Part shown: one piece after another, positions 42,257 through 51,000 of the stretch
Numbering within the stretch: the stretch's first letter is position 1
How the letters are laid out: the number at the start of each line of letters is the position of its first letter
Assembly: GCF_039614725.1 (NCBI RefSeq)
Contig: NZ_CP154859.1
Coordinates: forward strand, 1,054,001-1,118,000
Direction of reading: 5' to 3'
DNA from: Thauera sp. JM12B12
GTDB taxonomy: Bacteria > Pseudomonadota > Gammaproteobacteria > Burkholderiales > Rhodocyclaceae
Length of the DNA stretch: 64,000 bases
Translations under genes and position numbers: made by a program
Notes under the pieces: generated by a model
Seen by the model: the letters and a program-made list of their open reading frames with translations, nothing else
Databases searched by the model: none
What the model was told of the DNA's origin: nothing

Positions 42257-45200
42257 ATGGACAAGCGCCTCGGCATCTCCGGCCGCGTCGCGGCCGGCTT
42301 CCAGCGCAACGCGATCACCCCGCTGCTCGCGCTCGTGCTGCTGCTGGCCGGCATCTTCGCGACGCTGATCACGCCCAAGGAAGAGGAGCCCCAGATCGAC
42401 GTCACCATGGCCAACGTGCTGGTGCCCTTTCCGGGCGCCTCGGCGCGCGACGTCGAGTCCCTGGTGGCGCGCCCGGCCGAGCAGGTGCTGTCGCGCATCG
42501 CCGGCGTCGAACACGTCTACACCGTGTCGCGCCCCGGCATGGCGGTGATCACCGTGCAGTTCGAGGTCGGCGTGCCCAACCAGACCGCGCTGGTGCGGCT
42601 CTACGACACGGTGGATTCGCATGCTGACTGGCTGTCGCCGCAGCTCGGCGTCGGTCAGCCGCTGATCAAGCCCAAGGGCATCGACGACGTGCCGATCGTC
42701 AGCTTCACGCTGTGGACCGCCGACCCCGAGCGCGCCGCCTTCTCGCTGCAGCAGGTCTCGCGCGCGATCGAGACCGAGCTCAAGCGCATCCCCGGCACCC
42801 GCGATGTCGCCACCCTCGGCGGTCCCGGTCACGTGATCCGGGTGAACATGGACATCGAGCGCATGAACGCGCACGGCATCACCGCGCAGGACCTGCGCGG
42901 CGCGCTTCAGCTCGCCAACGCCTCGCAGCCCGCGGGCAGCCTGGTCGCGGGCAACAGGGAAGTGCTGGTGCAGACCGGCACCTATCTCGAATCCGCCGAC
43001 GACGTGCGCAACCTGGTGGTGGGCGTTGCCGAGCGCCGGCCGGTGTTCCTGCGCGACGTCGCCGAGGTGGTCGACGGCCCCGACCAGCCCGCGCAGTACG
43101 TCTGGTTCGGCACGGGTGCCGCCGCGGGCGCGCGCGGCATCGGCCAGCAAGGCCTGTTCCCCGCCGTCACGCTGGCGCTGTCGAAAAAGCCCGGCGCCAA
43201 TGCCGCCGACGTCGCCCACGCCGCGATGCAGCGCATCGACAACCTGCGTGGCAGCCTGATCCCCGAAGGCGTGGCGCTCACCGTCACCCGCGACTACGGC
43301 AAGACCGCTAACGAAAAGGCCAACCAGCTCATCGGCAAGCTCGCCTTCGCCACCGCCGCGGTGGTGGCGCTGGTGTTCTTCGCGCTCGGCCGGCGCGAGG
43401 CGATCATCGTCGGCATCGCGGTGTCGCTGACGCTCGCCGCCACGCTGTTCGCATCCTGGGCCTGGGGCTTCACGCTCAACCGGGTGTCGCTGTTCGCGCT
43501 CATCTTCTCGATCGGCATCCTGGTCGATGACGCCATCGTGGTCGTCGAGAACATCCACCGCTGGCACACGCTCGAGCCCGACTCCCCGCTGTGGAAGCTG
43601 ATCCCCAAGGCGGTCGACGAGGTCGGCGGCCCCACCATCCTCGCCACCTTCACGGTGATCGCGGCGCTGCTGCCGATGGCCTTCGTGACCGGGCTGATGG
43701 GGCCCTACATGAGCCCGATCCCGATCAACGCCTCGATGGGCATGTTCATCTCGCTGGTGGTGGCCTTCGTGGTCACGCCCTGGCTGGCGCAGAAGATGTT
43801 GAAGAACGTCGACGCCTACTCGCATGGCGGCGAGGACCGGATGACGAAGCGGCTCGATGGGCTCTTCCGCCGCGTGATGACGCCGATGTTCGATGCCCGT
43901 CGCGGCGCGCGCAACCGGCTGATGCTGTGGCTGGCGGTGTTCGCGCTGATCGGCGCCTCGGTGGCGCTGCCGGTGGTGCAGCTCGTGGTCATGAAGATGC
44001 TGCCCTTCGACAACAAGAGCGAGTTCCAGGTCGTGCTCGACATGCCGGTGGGCACCCCGGTGGAAGACACTGCCCGTGTCTTGAACGAGATCGGCGCCCA
44101 CTTGGCGACCGTGCCCGAGGTCACCGACTGGCAGTCCTACGCTGGCACCGCCGCGCCGATCAACTTCAACGGCCTGGTGCGCCAGTACTACCTGCGCAGC
44201 GCCCCCGAGCAGGGCGACATCCAGGTCAATCTGGTCGACAAGACCGCACGTGACCGCCAGAGCCACGAGATCGCGGTGTCGGTGCGCGACGCGGTGACCG
44301 AGATCGCCCGCCGCAACGGCGGCAACGCCAAGGTCGTCGAGGTGCCGCCCGGCCCGCCGGTGCTGTCGCCGATCGTCGCCGAGATCTACGGTCCCGACTA
44401 CGACGGCCAGGTGGCGGTGGCGAAGCAGGTGCGTGCCGCCTTCGAGGACACTCCGGACATCGTCGGCGTCGACGACACGGTCGATGAGGATGCACCCAAG
44501 CTGGTGCTGCGCGTCGACCAGGCCAAGGCCGCGCGCATGGGCGTGGCGCAGGCGGACATCGTCGAGGTCGTGCGGCTGGGGCTCTCGGGCGAGAACGTCA
44601 CCCCGGTGCATGGCGGCGACAACAAGTACGAGGTCCCGGTGCGCATTCAGCTGCCCGCGGTGCGCCAGTCCGACCTCGCCGACCTGCTCGCGATGCAGGT
44701 GCGCGCGCGCATGGGCGACAGCGCCGGCCAGCTGGTGAAGATCTCCGAGGTCGTGCAGGTCGCGGAGACGCGCCGCGAGCAGATCCTCTACCGCAAGGAC
44801 CTGCTGCCGGTGGTGTATGTCACCGGCGACATGGGCGGCAAGCTCGACTCGCCGCTCTACGGCATGTTCGACATCCGCTCGAAGGTCAATGGCATGGCCC
44901 TGGAGGGCGCGCCCGGGCTGGCCGGCACGCTCGGCGAATGGTTCATCCACCAGCCCGACGACCCCTACGCCGGCTACCAGTTGAAGTGGGATGGCGAGTG
45001 GCAGATCACCTACGAGACCTTCCGCGACATGGGCGCCGCCTACGCGGTCGGGCTGATCCTGATCTACCTGCTGGTGGTGGCGCAATTCCGCAGCTACCTG
45101 GTGCCGCTCATCATCATGGCGCCGATCCCGCTCACCATCGTCGGCGTGATGCCCGGCCACGCGCTGCTCGGTGCGCAATTCACCGCCACCTCGATGATCG

Positions 45201-45532
45201 GCATGATCGCGCTCGCCGGCATCATCGTGCGCAACTCGATCCTGCTGGTGGACTTCGTCAATCAGCAGGTCGCCGGCGGAATGGCGTTCGGCGAGGCGCT
45301 GATCCGCGCCGCCGCGGTGCGCGCCAAGCCGATCGGGCTCACCGCGCTGGCGGCGATGATCGGCGCGGTCTTCATCCTCGACGACCCGATCTTCAACGGC
45401 CTGGCGATCAGCCTGATCTTCGGCATCTTCGTGTCCACCGTGCTCACCCTGGTGGTGATCCCGGTGCTTTACTACGCGGCCATGCGCGGCCGCATCGCTC
45501 GTCTGCAGAACCCCGAGGAGGAAGCAGCATGA
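42257..45532 (+). CDS. efflux RND transporter permease subunit
   Basis: A 1,091-aa inner-membrane pump of the AcrB/MexB superfamily. Twelve hydrophobic segments flank two large periplasmic domains. The proton-relay aspartate pair in helix 4 is present (FSIGILVDDAIVVVENIH). It starts at 42257 (MDKRLGISGRVAAGFQRN) after GGGAGG. The sequence is closer to the uncharacterised branch of this superfamily than to AcrB itself, so the substrate is unknown. Its stop overlaps the start of a small membrane protein gene. Confidence 0.92.
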   Translation: MDKRLGISGRVAAGFQRNAITPLLALVLLLAGIFATLITPKEEEPQIDVTMANVLVPFPGASARDVESLVARPAEQVLSRIAGVEHVYTVSRPGMAVITVQFEVGVPNQTALVRLYDTVDSHADWLSPQLGVGQPLIKPKGIDDVPIVSFTLWTADPERAAFSLQQVSRAIETELKRIPGTRDVATLGGPGHVIRVNMDIERMNAHGITAQDLRGALQLANASQPAGSLVAGNREVLVQTGTYLESADDVRNLVVGVAERRPVFLRDVAEVVDGPDQPAQYVWFGTGAAAGARGIGQQGLFPAVTLALSKKPGANAADVAHAAMQRIDNLRGSLIPEGVALTVTRDYGKTANEKANQLIGKLAFATAAVVALVFFALGRREAIIVGIAVSLTLAATLFASWAWGFTLNRVSLFALIFSIGILVDDAIVVVENIHRWHTLEPDSPLWKLIPKAVDEVGGPTILATFTVIAALLPMAFVTGLMGPYMSPIPINASMGMFISLVVAFVVTPWLAQKMLKNVDAYSHGGEDRMTKRLDGLFRRVMTPMFDARRGARNRLMLWLAVFALIGASVALPVVQLVVMKMLPFDNKSEFQVVLDMPVGTPVEDTARVLNEIGAHLATVPEVTDWQSYAGTAAPINFNGLVRQYYLRSAPEQGDIQVNLVDKTARDRQSHEIAVSVRDAVTEIARRNGGNAKVVEVPPGPPVLSPIVAEIYGPDYDGQVAVAKQVRAAFEDTPDIVGVDDTVDEDAPKLVLRVDQAKAARMGVAQADIVEVVRLGLSGENVTPVHGGDNKYEVPVRIQLPAVRQSDLADLLAMQVRARMGDSAGQLVKISEVVQVAETRREQILYRKDLLPVVYVTGDMGGKLDSPLYGMFDIRSKVNGMALEGAPGLAGTLGEWFIHQPDDPYAGYQLKWDGEWQITYETFRDMGAAYAVGLILIYLLVVAQFRSYLVPLIIMAPIPLTIVGVMPGHALLGAQFTATSMIGMIALAGIIVRNSILLVDFVNQQVAGGMAFGEALIRAAAVRAKPIGLTALAAMIGAVFILDDPIFNGLAISLIFGIFVSTVLTLVVIPVLYYAAMRGRIARLQNPEEEAA

Positions 45533-45750
45533 CCACCAACGACTACGTGCGCGCCTTTGCCGGCGCCTTCGTCCTGATCTCGCTCGCGCTCGGCGTCGAG
45601 GCCTCGCCGCTCTTCGTCAGCAAGCACTTCCTGTGGGTGACCGGCTTCGTCGGCCTCAACCTGTTCCAGAGCGCCTTCACCGGTCTCTGCCCGCTGGTGA
45701 ACATCCTGCACAAGCTCGGCGTCAAGGACGGCCCGGCGAGCTGCAACTGA
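45529..45750 (+). CDS. DUF2892 (YgaP transmembrane-like) small membrane protein
   Basis: A 73-aa protein with two hydrophobic segments (AFAGAFVLISLALGVEA and FLWVTGFVGLNLFQSAF) and the family motif FTGLCPLVNILHKLGVK. Its ATG overlaps the permease stop (ATGA, 45529-45532) behind GAGGAGGAAGC, so it is translationally coupled to the pump. In other proteins this domain is often attached to rhodanese domains. A role as an accessory subunit of the pump is an inference. Confidence 0.85.
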   Translation: MTTNDYVRAFAGAFVLISLALGVEASPLFVSKHFLWVTGFVGLNLFQSAFTGLCPLVNILHKLGVKDGPASCN

Positions 45751-45757
45751 GCCCGCT

Positions 45758-46264
45758 TCAGCGGCCGCGAAGCAACATCCAGCCGGCGAAGAGCACGGTC
45801 GCGGTGAAGCTCACCAGCGACCAGTTGGCGATCGACAGGCCGAGGAAGGTCCAGTCGACCACCGTGCAGTCGCCGGCGCCGCGGAAGATCATCGGCAACG
45901 CCTGGGCGAGCGGGAAGCTCTCGAGCATGAACTCCAGGCCCGGGCCGCATTCCGGGATCAGCGGCGGATCGATCTGCATCCAGCTCTGGCGTGCGGCGAT
46001 CGCGCCGCCGGTCAGTGCGGCAGCGCCGATCAGGCCGGCATAGACGCGCTCGCCGGTGCGTGCGGGGGCGTGGATCGCCCCGATCAGCGCGATCAGCGCG
46101 GCCGTCGCGAAGGCGTAGCGCTGCATGATGCACATCGGGCAGGGCTCGAGGCCGACGACGTGCTGGAGATAGAGGCCGAAGCCGAGCAGGCCGGTGGCGA
46201 CGAGGAAGAGGGCAAGGTAAAGCACCCGGGCGGGCAGGTGCAGGATGCGGCTGGGCAGGGTCAT
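45758..46264 (-). CDS. dsbB: disulfide bond formation protein DsbB
   Basis: DsbB (168 aa) reoxidises DsbA and passes electrons to quinone in the inner membrane. Four hydrophobic segments are visible. The first redox pair is Cys42-Cys45 (EPCPMC) and the second is Cys106 and Cys133. The conserved quinone-site Arg (MQRYAF, residue 49) is present. The start at 46264 (MTLPSRILHLPARV) is chosen over a long upstream extension without homology. It converges on the RND operon with a seven-base gap. Confidence 0.93.
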   Translation of the reverse strand: MTLPSRILHLPARVLYLALFLVATGLLGFGLYLQHVVGLEPCPMCIMQRYAFATAALIALIGAIHAPARTGERVYAGLIGAAALTGGAIAARQSWMQIDPPLIPECGPGLEFMLESFPLAQALPMIFRGAGDCTVVDWTFLGLSIANWSLVSFTATVLFAGWMLLRGR

Positions 46265-46413
46265 CGTGATTCGTTGTCCGGAAATGGCCGCCATTGTAGG
46301 CGGGCACAGGGGGCGTGCGCACGCTCGGACCTCCCGTGTGGGCGAGGCGTTCCTGCCGCGCGTGATTTCAGCCCCGCCCGGCGTGCTGGAGGTGTCGGGC
46401 CGCAGGCTGGCGC

Positions 46414-47310
46414 TCAGCCGCCCAGCGCGGACTGCAGCATGTCGAGGAAGGCACGCGTCTTGGCCGGCATCAGCCGGCGCCCCGGAAATACCGCCCAGGC
46501 CGTGATCGAGGGCAGGCACCAGTCGGGCATCACCCGACGCAGTTCGCCACGGCGCACCTGTGGTGCGGCGAAGTAGTCCGGCACGGCGGCGATCCCGGCG
46601 CCCGCCTGCGCGAAGCGGATGAGCACCTCGGGCGCGTTCGCGTTGATCGAGCCGGGTGGCACGCCTTCCCAGCGCTGCGTGCCGCGCAGCAGCGTCCACC
46701 CGATCGGCTCTCCGGTGCGCGCGAGCAGGCGCAGCGCACGATGGCGATTAAGGTCCTCCGGCGCATCGGGTTCGCCGTGCTCGGCGATGTAGCCGGGCGA
46801 GGCGTACAGCCCCCACGGAAACTCCGCCAGCCGGCGCGCGGCGAGCAGGGTGTCGTCGGGCAGCGCGCCCATGCGGATGGCGATGTCGAAGTTCTCGCCC
46901 AGCAGGTCCACCCGGCGCGGCGACAGGTCCAGATCCAGCGTCACTGCCGGATGCAGCGCCGAAAACGCCGCCAGCATGTCGATGAGCAGCAGGTTGGCGA
47001 AGTCGTTCGGCATCGACACGCGCAGGCGCCCGCTCGGCCGCGCCTGCCGGCTCTCGGCGAGCGCGGCCACCGCCTCGACCTCGGTCTCCACCTGGCGCGC
47101 ATGCTCGAGCAGGGCCTGGCCGAACTCGGTGATCTTGAGCCGGCGCGTGGTCCGCAGCAGCAGGCGTTCGCCCAGCCGTTCCTCCAGCTGGGAGAGACGG
47201 CGCGAAACGGTGGATTTCGGCAATCCAAGACGCTCGGCGGCTGCGGTGAAGCTGCCATCGTCGATGACGCGTACGAAGATCAGCAGATCATTGGGGTCTA
47301 TTTGTTCCAT
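46414..47310 (-). CDS. LysR family transcriptional regulator
   Basis: A 298-aa regulator with an N-terminal winged helix-turn-helix (FTAAAERLGLPKSTVSRRLS, residues about 21-40) and a LysR substrate-binding domain from about residue 90. It is divergent from the azoreductase gene, with 97 bp between them that contain two dyad elements. By the usual LysR logic it should control the azoR-pirin pair and itself. The inducer is unknown. Confidence 0.93.
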   Translation of the reverse strand: MEQIDPNDLLIFVRVIDDGSFTAAAERLGLPKSTVSRRLSQLEERLGERLLLRTTRRLKITEFGQALLEHARQVETEVEAVAALAESRQARPSGRLRVSMPNDFANLLLIDMLAAFSALHPAVTLDLDLSPRRVDLLGENFDIAIRMGALPDDTLLAARRLAEFPWGLYASPGYIAEHGEPDAPEDLNRHRALRLLARTGEPIGWTLLRGTQRWEGVPPGSINANAPEVLIRFAQAGAGIAAVPDYFAAPQVRRGELRRVMPDWCLPSITAWAVFPGRRLMPAKTRAFLDMLQSALGG

Positions 47311-47374
47311 ATGGGGAACAATGATGTCTAAATGAACGGGTTAATGCAATGGGCGGCATTGAATAGACTTCAAT
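47302..47374. promoter_or_regulatory. two dyad operators between the lysR gene and azoR
   Basis: TTGTTCC / GGAACAA arms with a 6-bp spacer (47302-47321) overlap the start codon of the LysR gene. A second element, ATTGAA / TTCAAT around TAGAC (47358-47374), contains a T-N11-A LysR box (TGAATAGACTTCA, 47360-47372) and lies 33 bp before azoR. The first fits autorepression and the second activation of azoR. Confidence 0.55.
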
Positions 47375-47407
47375 TCACACGCTTCCCCAACCCCAGAGGA
47401 CCCGAAC

Positions 47408-48007
47408 ATGAACATCCTGCAAATCAACGGCAGCGCCCGCTCCGAAGGTGCCAACTCCACCCGACTCGCCGACGACATCGTCGCCCGCCTCCGGGCTGCC
47501 AAGCCCGGTGCCACGCTGGTGCTGCGCGACCTCGCGCGCGATCCGGCGCCGCTGATCGACGAAGCGGCGCTCGCCGCCCTGTTCACCCCCGCCGAGCAGC
47601 GCACGCCCGAGCAGGCGGCGCGTGTGGCCGCGAGCGACGCGCTGATCGCCGAAGTGCAGGCCGCGGACGCGATCGTGCTCGGCGTGCCGATGTACAACTT
47701 CGGCATCTCCGCCCAGCTCAAGAACTGGATCGACGCCATTGCCCGCGTCGGCGTCACCTTCCGCTATACCGAGAATGGTCCCGAGGGCCTGCTCAAGGGG
47801 AAGACGGTCTATGTCGCCTTCGCCCGCGGCGGTCGCTATCGCGACACGCCGGCCGACACCCAGACGCCGTTCCTGAAGACGGTGCTCGGATTCCTCGGCA
47901 TGACCGACGTGCGCTTCGTCTACGCCGAGGGCCTGAACATGGGCGAGGACGCTGCCCGCCAAGGCTTCGCCGAGGCCGCCGCCGACATCGAGGCCGCGCT
48001 CGGCTGA
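47408..48007 (+). CDS. azoR: FMN-dependent NADH-azoreductase / quinone reductase
   Basis: A 199-aa flavodoxin-fold enzyme that reduces quinones and azo compounds in two-electron steps with NAD(P)H. The FMN phosphate loop is [17 protein letters not shown], and [18 protein letters not shown] and GRYRDTP are AzoR signatures. The start at 47408 follows AGAGGACCCGAAC. The pirin gene lies 75 bp downstream in the same direction. The natural role is probably quinone detoxification rather than dye reduction. Confidence 0.92.
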   Translation: MNILQINGSARSEGANSTRLADDIVARLRAAKPGATLVLRDLARDPAPLIDEAALAALFTPAEQRTPEQAARVAASDALIAEVQAADAIVLGVPMYNFGISAQLKNWIDAIARVGVTFRYTENGPEGLLKGKTVYVAFARGGRYRDTPADTQTPFLKTVLGFLGMTDVRFVYAEGLNMGEDAARQGFAEAAADIEAALG

Positions 48008-48082
48008 GGCCCGCGGCGCGCGCTGCCACGCGGCGGGCCATTCCCGCCCGCGTCCCCAACCCCCCAAGAGAGGAGCACGCAC

Positions 48083-48967
48083 ATGAGCATCGACAGGCTG
48101 TCCCGAATCCCTTCCGCAGGCGTGAGCCGTTCGCGCACCGTCGAGCGACTCGTCGTCGGCCACCCGACCTCGGATGGTGCCGGCGTCAAGCTCACGCGCG
48201 TGCTCACCCAGCCGCTGCAGCGCCGGCTCGACCCCTTCCTGATGCTCGACGCCTTCGGCAGCGACAAGGCGGACGATTACATCGCCGGGTTCCCCGACCA
48301 TCCCCACCGCGGCTTCGAGACCGTGACCTACATGATCGCCGGCCGCATGCTCCACCGTGACAGTGCGGGTCACGAGGGCTTGCTCGAGAATGGCGGGGTG
48401 CAGTGGATGACCGCCGGGCGCGGCGTCATCCACTCCGAGATCCCGCAGCAGGAGGAGGGCCTGATGGAAGGCTTCCAGCTCTGGCTCAACCTGCCTGCGA
48501 AGGACAAGATGAGCGCGCCCTGGTATCGCGACTTCGCTGCCGGCGAGCTGCCGCGCTTTGTGACCGAGGCAGGCGTCGAGGCGATCGTGATCGCCGGCGA
48601 GAGCCATGGCGTCGGCGGCGCCGTCACGCGGGAGACGACCGCGCCGGTCTATCTGGACCTGCGCCTTCCCGCCGGGGCGGTCTTCTCCCAGCCTTTGCCC
48701 GCAGGGCATAACGCCTTCGTGTACGTCTATCGTGGCGCGCTGAAGGTGGAGGGGGGCGGCGTGCCGGCGCGCAACATGGCCATCCTCGCCAACGCTGCCG
48801 ACAGCGACGGCGTGCGCCTCGAGGCGACCGCGGAAACCCGTGCGCTCCTCATCGCCGGACGCCCGCTGGGCGAGCCGATTGCGCAGTACGGTCCCTTCGT
48901 CATGAACACCGAGCAGGAGATCTACCAGGCGGTGGCCGACTACCGCGCCGGACGCCTGGCAGCCTGA
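48083..48967 (+). CDS. pirin family protein
   Basis: A 294-aa bicupin. The N-terminal cupin keeps the metal ligands: two histidines in FPDHPHRGFETVTY and the His and Glu of GVIHSEIPQ. Bacterial pirins such as E. coli YhhW show quercetin 2,3-dioxygenase activity, and others modulate enzymes or regulators. Linked to azoR and a LysR regulator, it probably belongs to a response to quinones or aromatic electrophiles. The start at 48083 follows AGAGGAGC. Confidence 0.9.
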   Translation: MSIDRLSRIPSAGVSRSRTVERLVVGHPTSDGAGVKLTRVLTQPLQRRLDPFLMLDAFGSDKADDYIAGFPDHPHRGFETVTYMIAGRMLHRDSAGHEGLLENGGVQWMTAGRGVIHSEIPQQEEGLMEGFQLWLNLPAKDKMSAPWYRDFAAGELPRFVTEAGVEAIVIAGESHGVGGAVTRETTAPVYLDLRLPAGAVFSQPLPAGHNAFVYVYRGALKVEGGGVPARNMAILANAADSDGVRLEATAETRALLIAGRPLGEPIAQYGPFVMNTEQEIYQAVADYRAGRLAA

Positions 48968-48997
48968 TCGCAGCGGGCTATACGGCCCGGCGCCAAT

Positions 48998-49912
48998 TCA
49001 CGCCGCGAGCGCCCGCAGCGCGGCAACCTGGCGGAGGACTGGCTCGGGCACCGGAACCGCCCCGGCCAGCATCGACCGGATCAGTGCCGCGTTGTCCGCC
49101 ACCGAGGGGGCGTCGGGCAGGCCCGCGAGCGGCGGTGCGCCGCCTTCCTCGCCGGCGACGCCAACCGACGCCGCGCCGTCGACATATACCTTCATCTCCG
49201 GACAGCGTCGCGGGTTGGCGTAGATCTCGCCTTCGGTGCCGCGCATCAGCATCGCCCGCCCGCCATCGGCGCGCAGGAAGTCATCCATGCGCTCGAGGTA
49301 CTCGGGGTGGGTGACCGCCACCACGCGCACGCTGCGTCCGCGGCAGGGGTCGATGAGCTTGGCCATGGTGTGGCCGCTCGCGCGTACGCCCATGCGCACG
49401 CGCAGCGCGAGCAAGGGGTCGAGTCCGGGCAGCAGCTTGTCCACGCCGATGCAGGCGATGCGCCGCCCGGCGAGCTGCACCGAGGCCTCGGCCGCATCGG
49501 CGGCCGGATGCAGGTCGAGCGCGGCGAGCAGCTCGAACGGGCTCACCCGCGTCTCGAAGTCGTGCCGACCCTGGATCAGCACCGGCACCCCCTCGTGCGC
49601 CAGCAGCAGCGCCACCAGCGGCATCAGGTTGGCCTGACGGCGCGCGCCGTTGTAGGTCGGCAGCACCACGCAGCGCGGCCCCTCGGGCACGGCGACCTGC
49701 GCCGTGCGCACATCCATCGCCTGCTTGAAGCCGAGCAGCTCGGGCAGCGCCTCGCTCTTGATGCGGAAGGCGATCAGGATCGCGCCGAGTTCGAGCTCGG
49801 GCACCACGCCGTCCAGGATGTCGCCAAAGAGCGCCGCCGCGGCGGCCGTGTCGAGGTCGCGCGCGCCCTTGGCGCCCCGCCCGATTTCCTTGATGATTGC
49901 GCCGTATTTCAT
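48998..49912 (-). CDS. ybiB: DNA-binding protein YbiB (TrpD2-like)
   Basis: A 304-aa homologue of anthranilate phosphoribosyltransferase. The N-terminal helical domain (GARDLDTAAAAALFGDILDG) and the glycosyltransferase-3 fold are present, but the TrpD catalytic loop GTGGD is not seen, as expected for the TrpD2/YbiB family, which binds nucleic acids instead of making tryptophan. In E. coli ybiB is LexA-controlled; no such box is evident here. It is convergent with the pirin gene. Confidence 0.85.
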   Translation of the reverse strand: MKYGAIIKEIGRGAKGARDLDTAAAAALFGDILDGVVPELELGAILIAFRIKSEALPELLGFKQAMDVRTAQVAVPEGPRCVVLPTYNGARRQANLMPLVALLLAHEGVPVLIQGRHDFETRVSPFELLAALDLHPAADAAEASVQLAGRRIACIGVDKLLPGLDPLLALRVRMGVRASGHTMAKLIDPCRGRSVRVVAVTHPEYLERMDDFLRADGGRAMLMRGTEGEIYANPRRCPEMKVYVDGAASVGVAGEEGGAPPLAGLPDAPSVADNAALIRSMLAGAVPVPEPVLRQVAALRALAA

Positions 49913-49981
49913 GGCGGCGATTATGGCGGGCTTGGCCTGCGGCGGCCAGCCCGTTTTGGGTACGCGCTCCGTGCGCTGCGC

Positions 49982-50003
49982 TCGCGGTCAAGGCTGCTCC
50001 CAC
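49982..50003. repeat. degenerate REP half-site
   Basis: TCGCGGTCAAGGCTGCTCCC plus AC resembles the REP arm at 59625-59648 with several mismatches. It lies in the 186-bp gap between ybiB and the first dehydrogenase gene. Confidence 0.45.
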
Positions 50004-50098
50004 TGGGGGATGCCAGGCCGCGCCTCGCCGTCGATGGGGGCGTGCCGGCGAACGCCAAACGCCCACCCAAGCTTCCCTATCCTGGAGGACTTCACTCA

Positions 50099-50980
50099 AT
50101 GGACGTCGGATTCATCGGACTCGGCCTCATGGGCCGGCCCATGGCCCTGAACCTCATCAAGGCCGGCCACCGCGTGCACGTCTGGAGCCGCCGTCGCGCG
50201 TCGATGCAGCCACTGCTCGCTGCCGGCGCCGGCGACTGCGCCAATGCGGCGGAGCTCGCGCACCGCGCATCGGTCACGATCAGCATGGTTGCCGATGCGC
50301 CCGACGTCGAGCAGGTCACGCTCGGCGCGAACGGCGTCGCCGATGGCGCCAGCGCCGGCCACATCCACATCGACATGAGCACGATCGCGCCCGCCGCGGC
50401 GCAATCGATCGCCGCGCGGCTGGCGGAGCGCGGCATCGTCGCGCTCGACGCGCCGGTGTCGGGCGGCGAGTCGGGCGCCATCGCCGGCACGCTCACCATC
50501 ATGGTGGGTGGCGACGCTCCCGCCTTCGAGTGCGTGCAGCCCTTGTTCGCCGCCATGGGCAAGTCCATCACCCGCATCGGCGACGCCGGCGCCGGACAGG
50601 TCGCCAAGGCCTGCAATCAGATTCTGACCGGCGTGGGCGTCGCGGCGGTGGCCGAGGCGCTCAATCTCGCCGCGAAGAGCGGGGTCGACGCCGCCAGGGT
50701 GCGTGAGGCCCTGCTAGGTGGCTTCGCCTATTCGCGCATCCTCGAGAACCACGGCCAGCGCATGCTGGACCGCAACTTCAAGCCCGGCTTCAAGGCCTGG
50801 ATGCACCAGAAGGACATGCGCATCGTCATGGAAGAGGCCCATCGCCTCGGTCTGGCGCTGCCGACTTCGGCGGCCACCATGCAGCTCTTCAACGCCATGG
50901 CGGGCAGCGGTCTGGGCGAGGACGATTCGGTCGCGATGCTCAAGCTCCTCGAGCGCATGAGTGGCGGCGCCGGCGAATGA
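50099..50980 (+). CDS. NAD(P)-dependent beta-hydroxyacid dehydrogenase (3-hydroxyisobutyrate dehydrogenase family), copy 1
   Basis: A 293-aa Rossmann enzyme: GFIGLGLMGRPMALNL binds the dinucleotide, DAPVSGGESGA binds substrate, and GQVAKACNQ carries the catalytic lysine. It starts at 50099 (MDVGFIGLG) after GGAGG. Candidates are 2-hydroxy-3-oxopropionate reductase, 3-hydroxyisobutyrate dehydrogenase or a succinic semialdehyde reductase; no gcl, hyi or mmsA lies nearby to decide. It is followed at once by a paralogue. Confidence 0.88.
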   Translation: MDVGFIGLGLMGRPMALNLIKAGHRVHVWSRRRASMQPLLAAGAGDCANAAELAHRASVTISMVADAPDVEQVTLGANGVADGASAGHIHIDMSTIAPAAAQSIAARLAERGIVALDAPVSGGESGAIAGTLTIMVGGDAPAFECVQPLFAAMGKSITRIGDAGAGQVAKACNQILTGVGVAAVAEALNLAAKSGVDAARVREALLGGFAYSRILENHGQRMLDRNFKPGFKAWMHQKDMRIVMEEAHRLGLALPTSAATMQLFNAMAGSGLGEDDSVAMLKLLERMSGGAGE

Positions 50981-51000
50981 GCGGGTCAGGGGAGAGCACC

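Noticed and set aside
42107-45178. A 1,023-codon open frame antisense to the RND permease gene
   Set aside because: The permease on the plus strand has clear helices and motifs. The antisense frame is a composition artefact.
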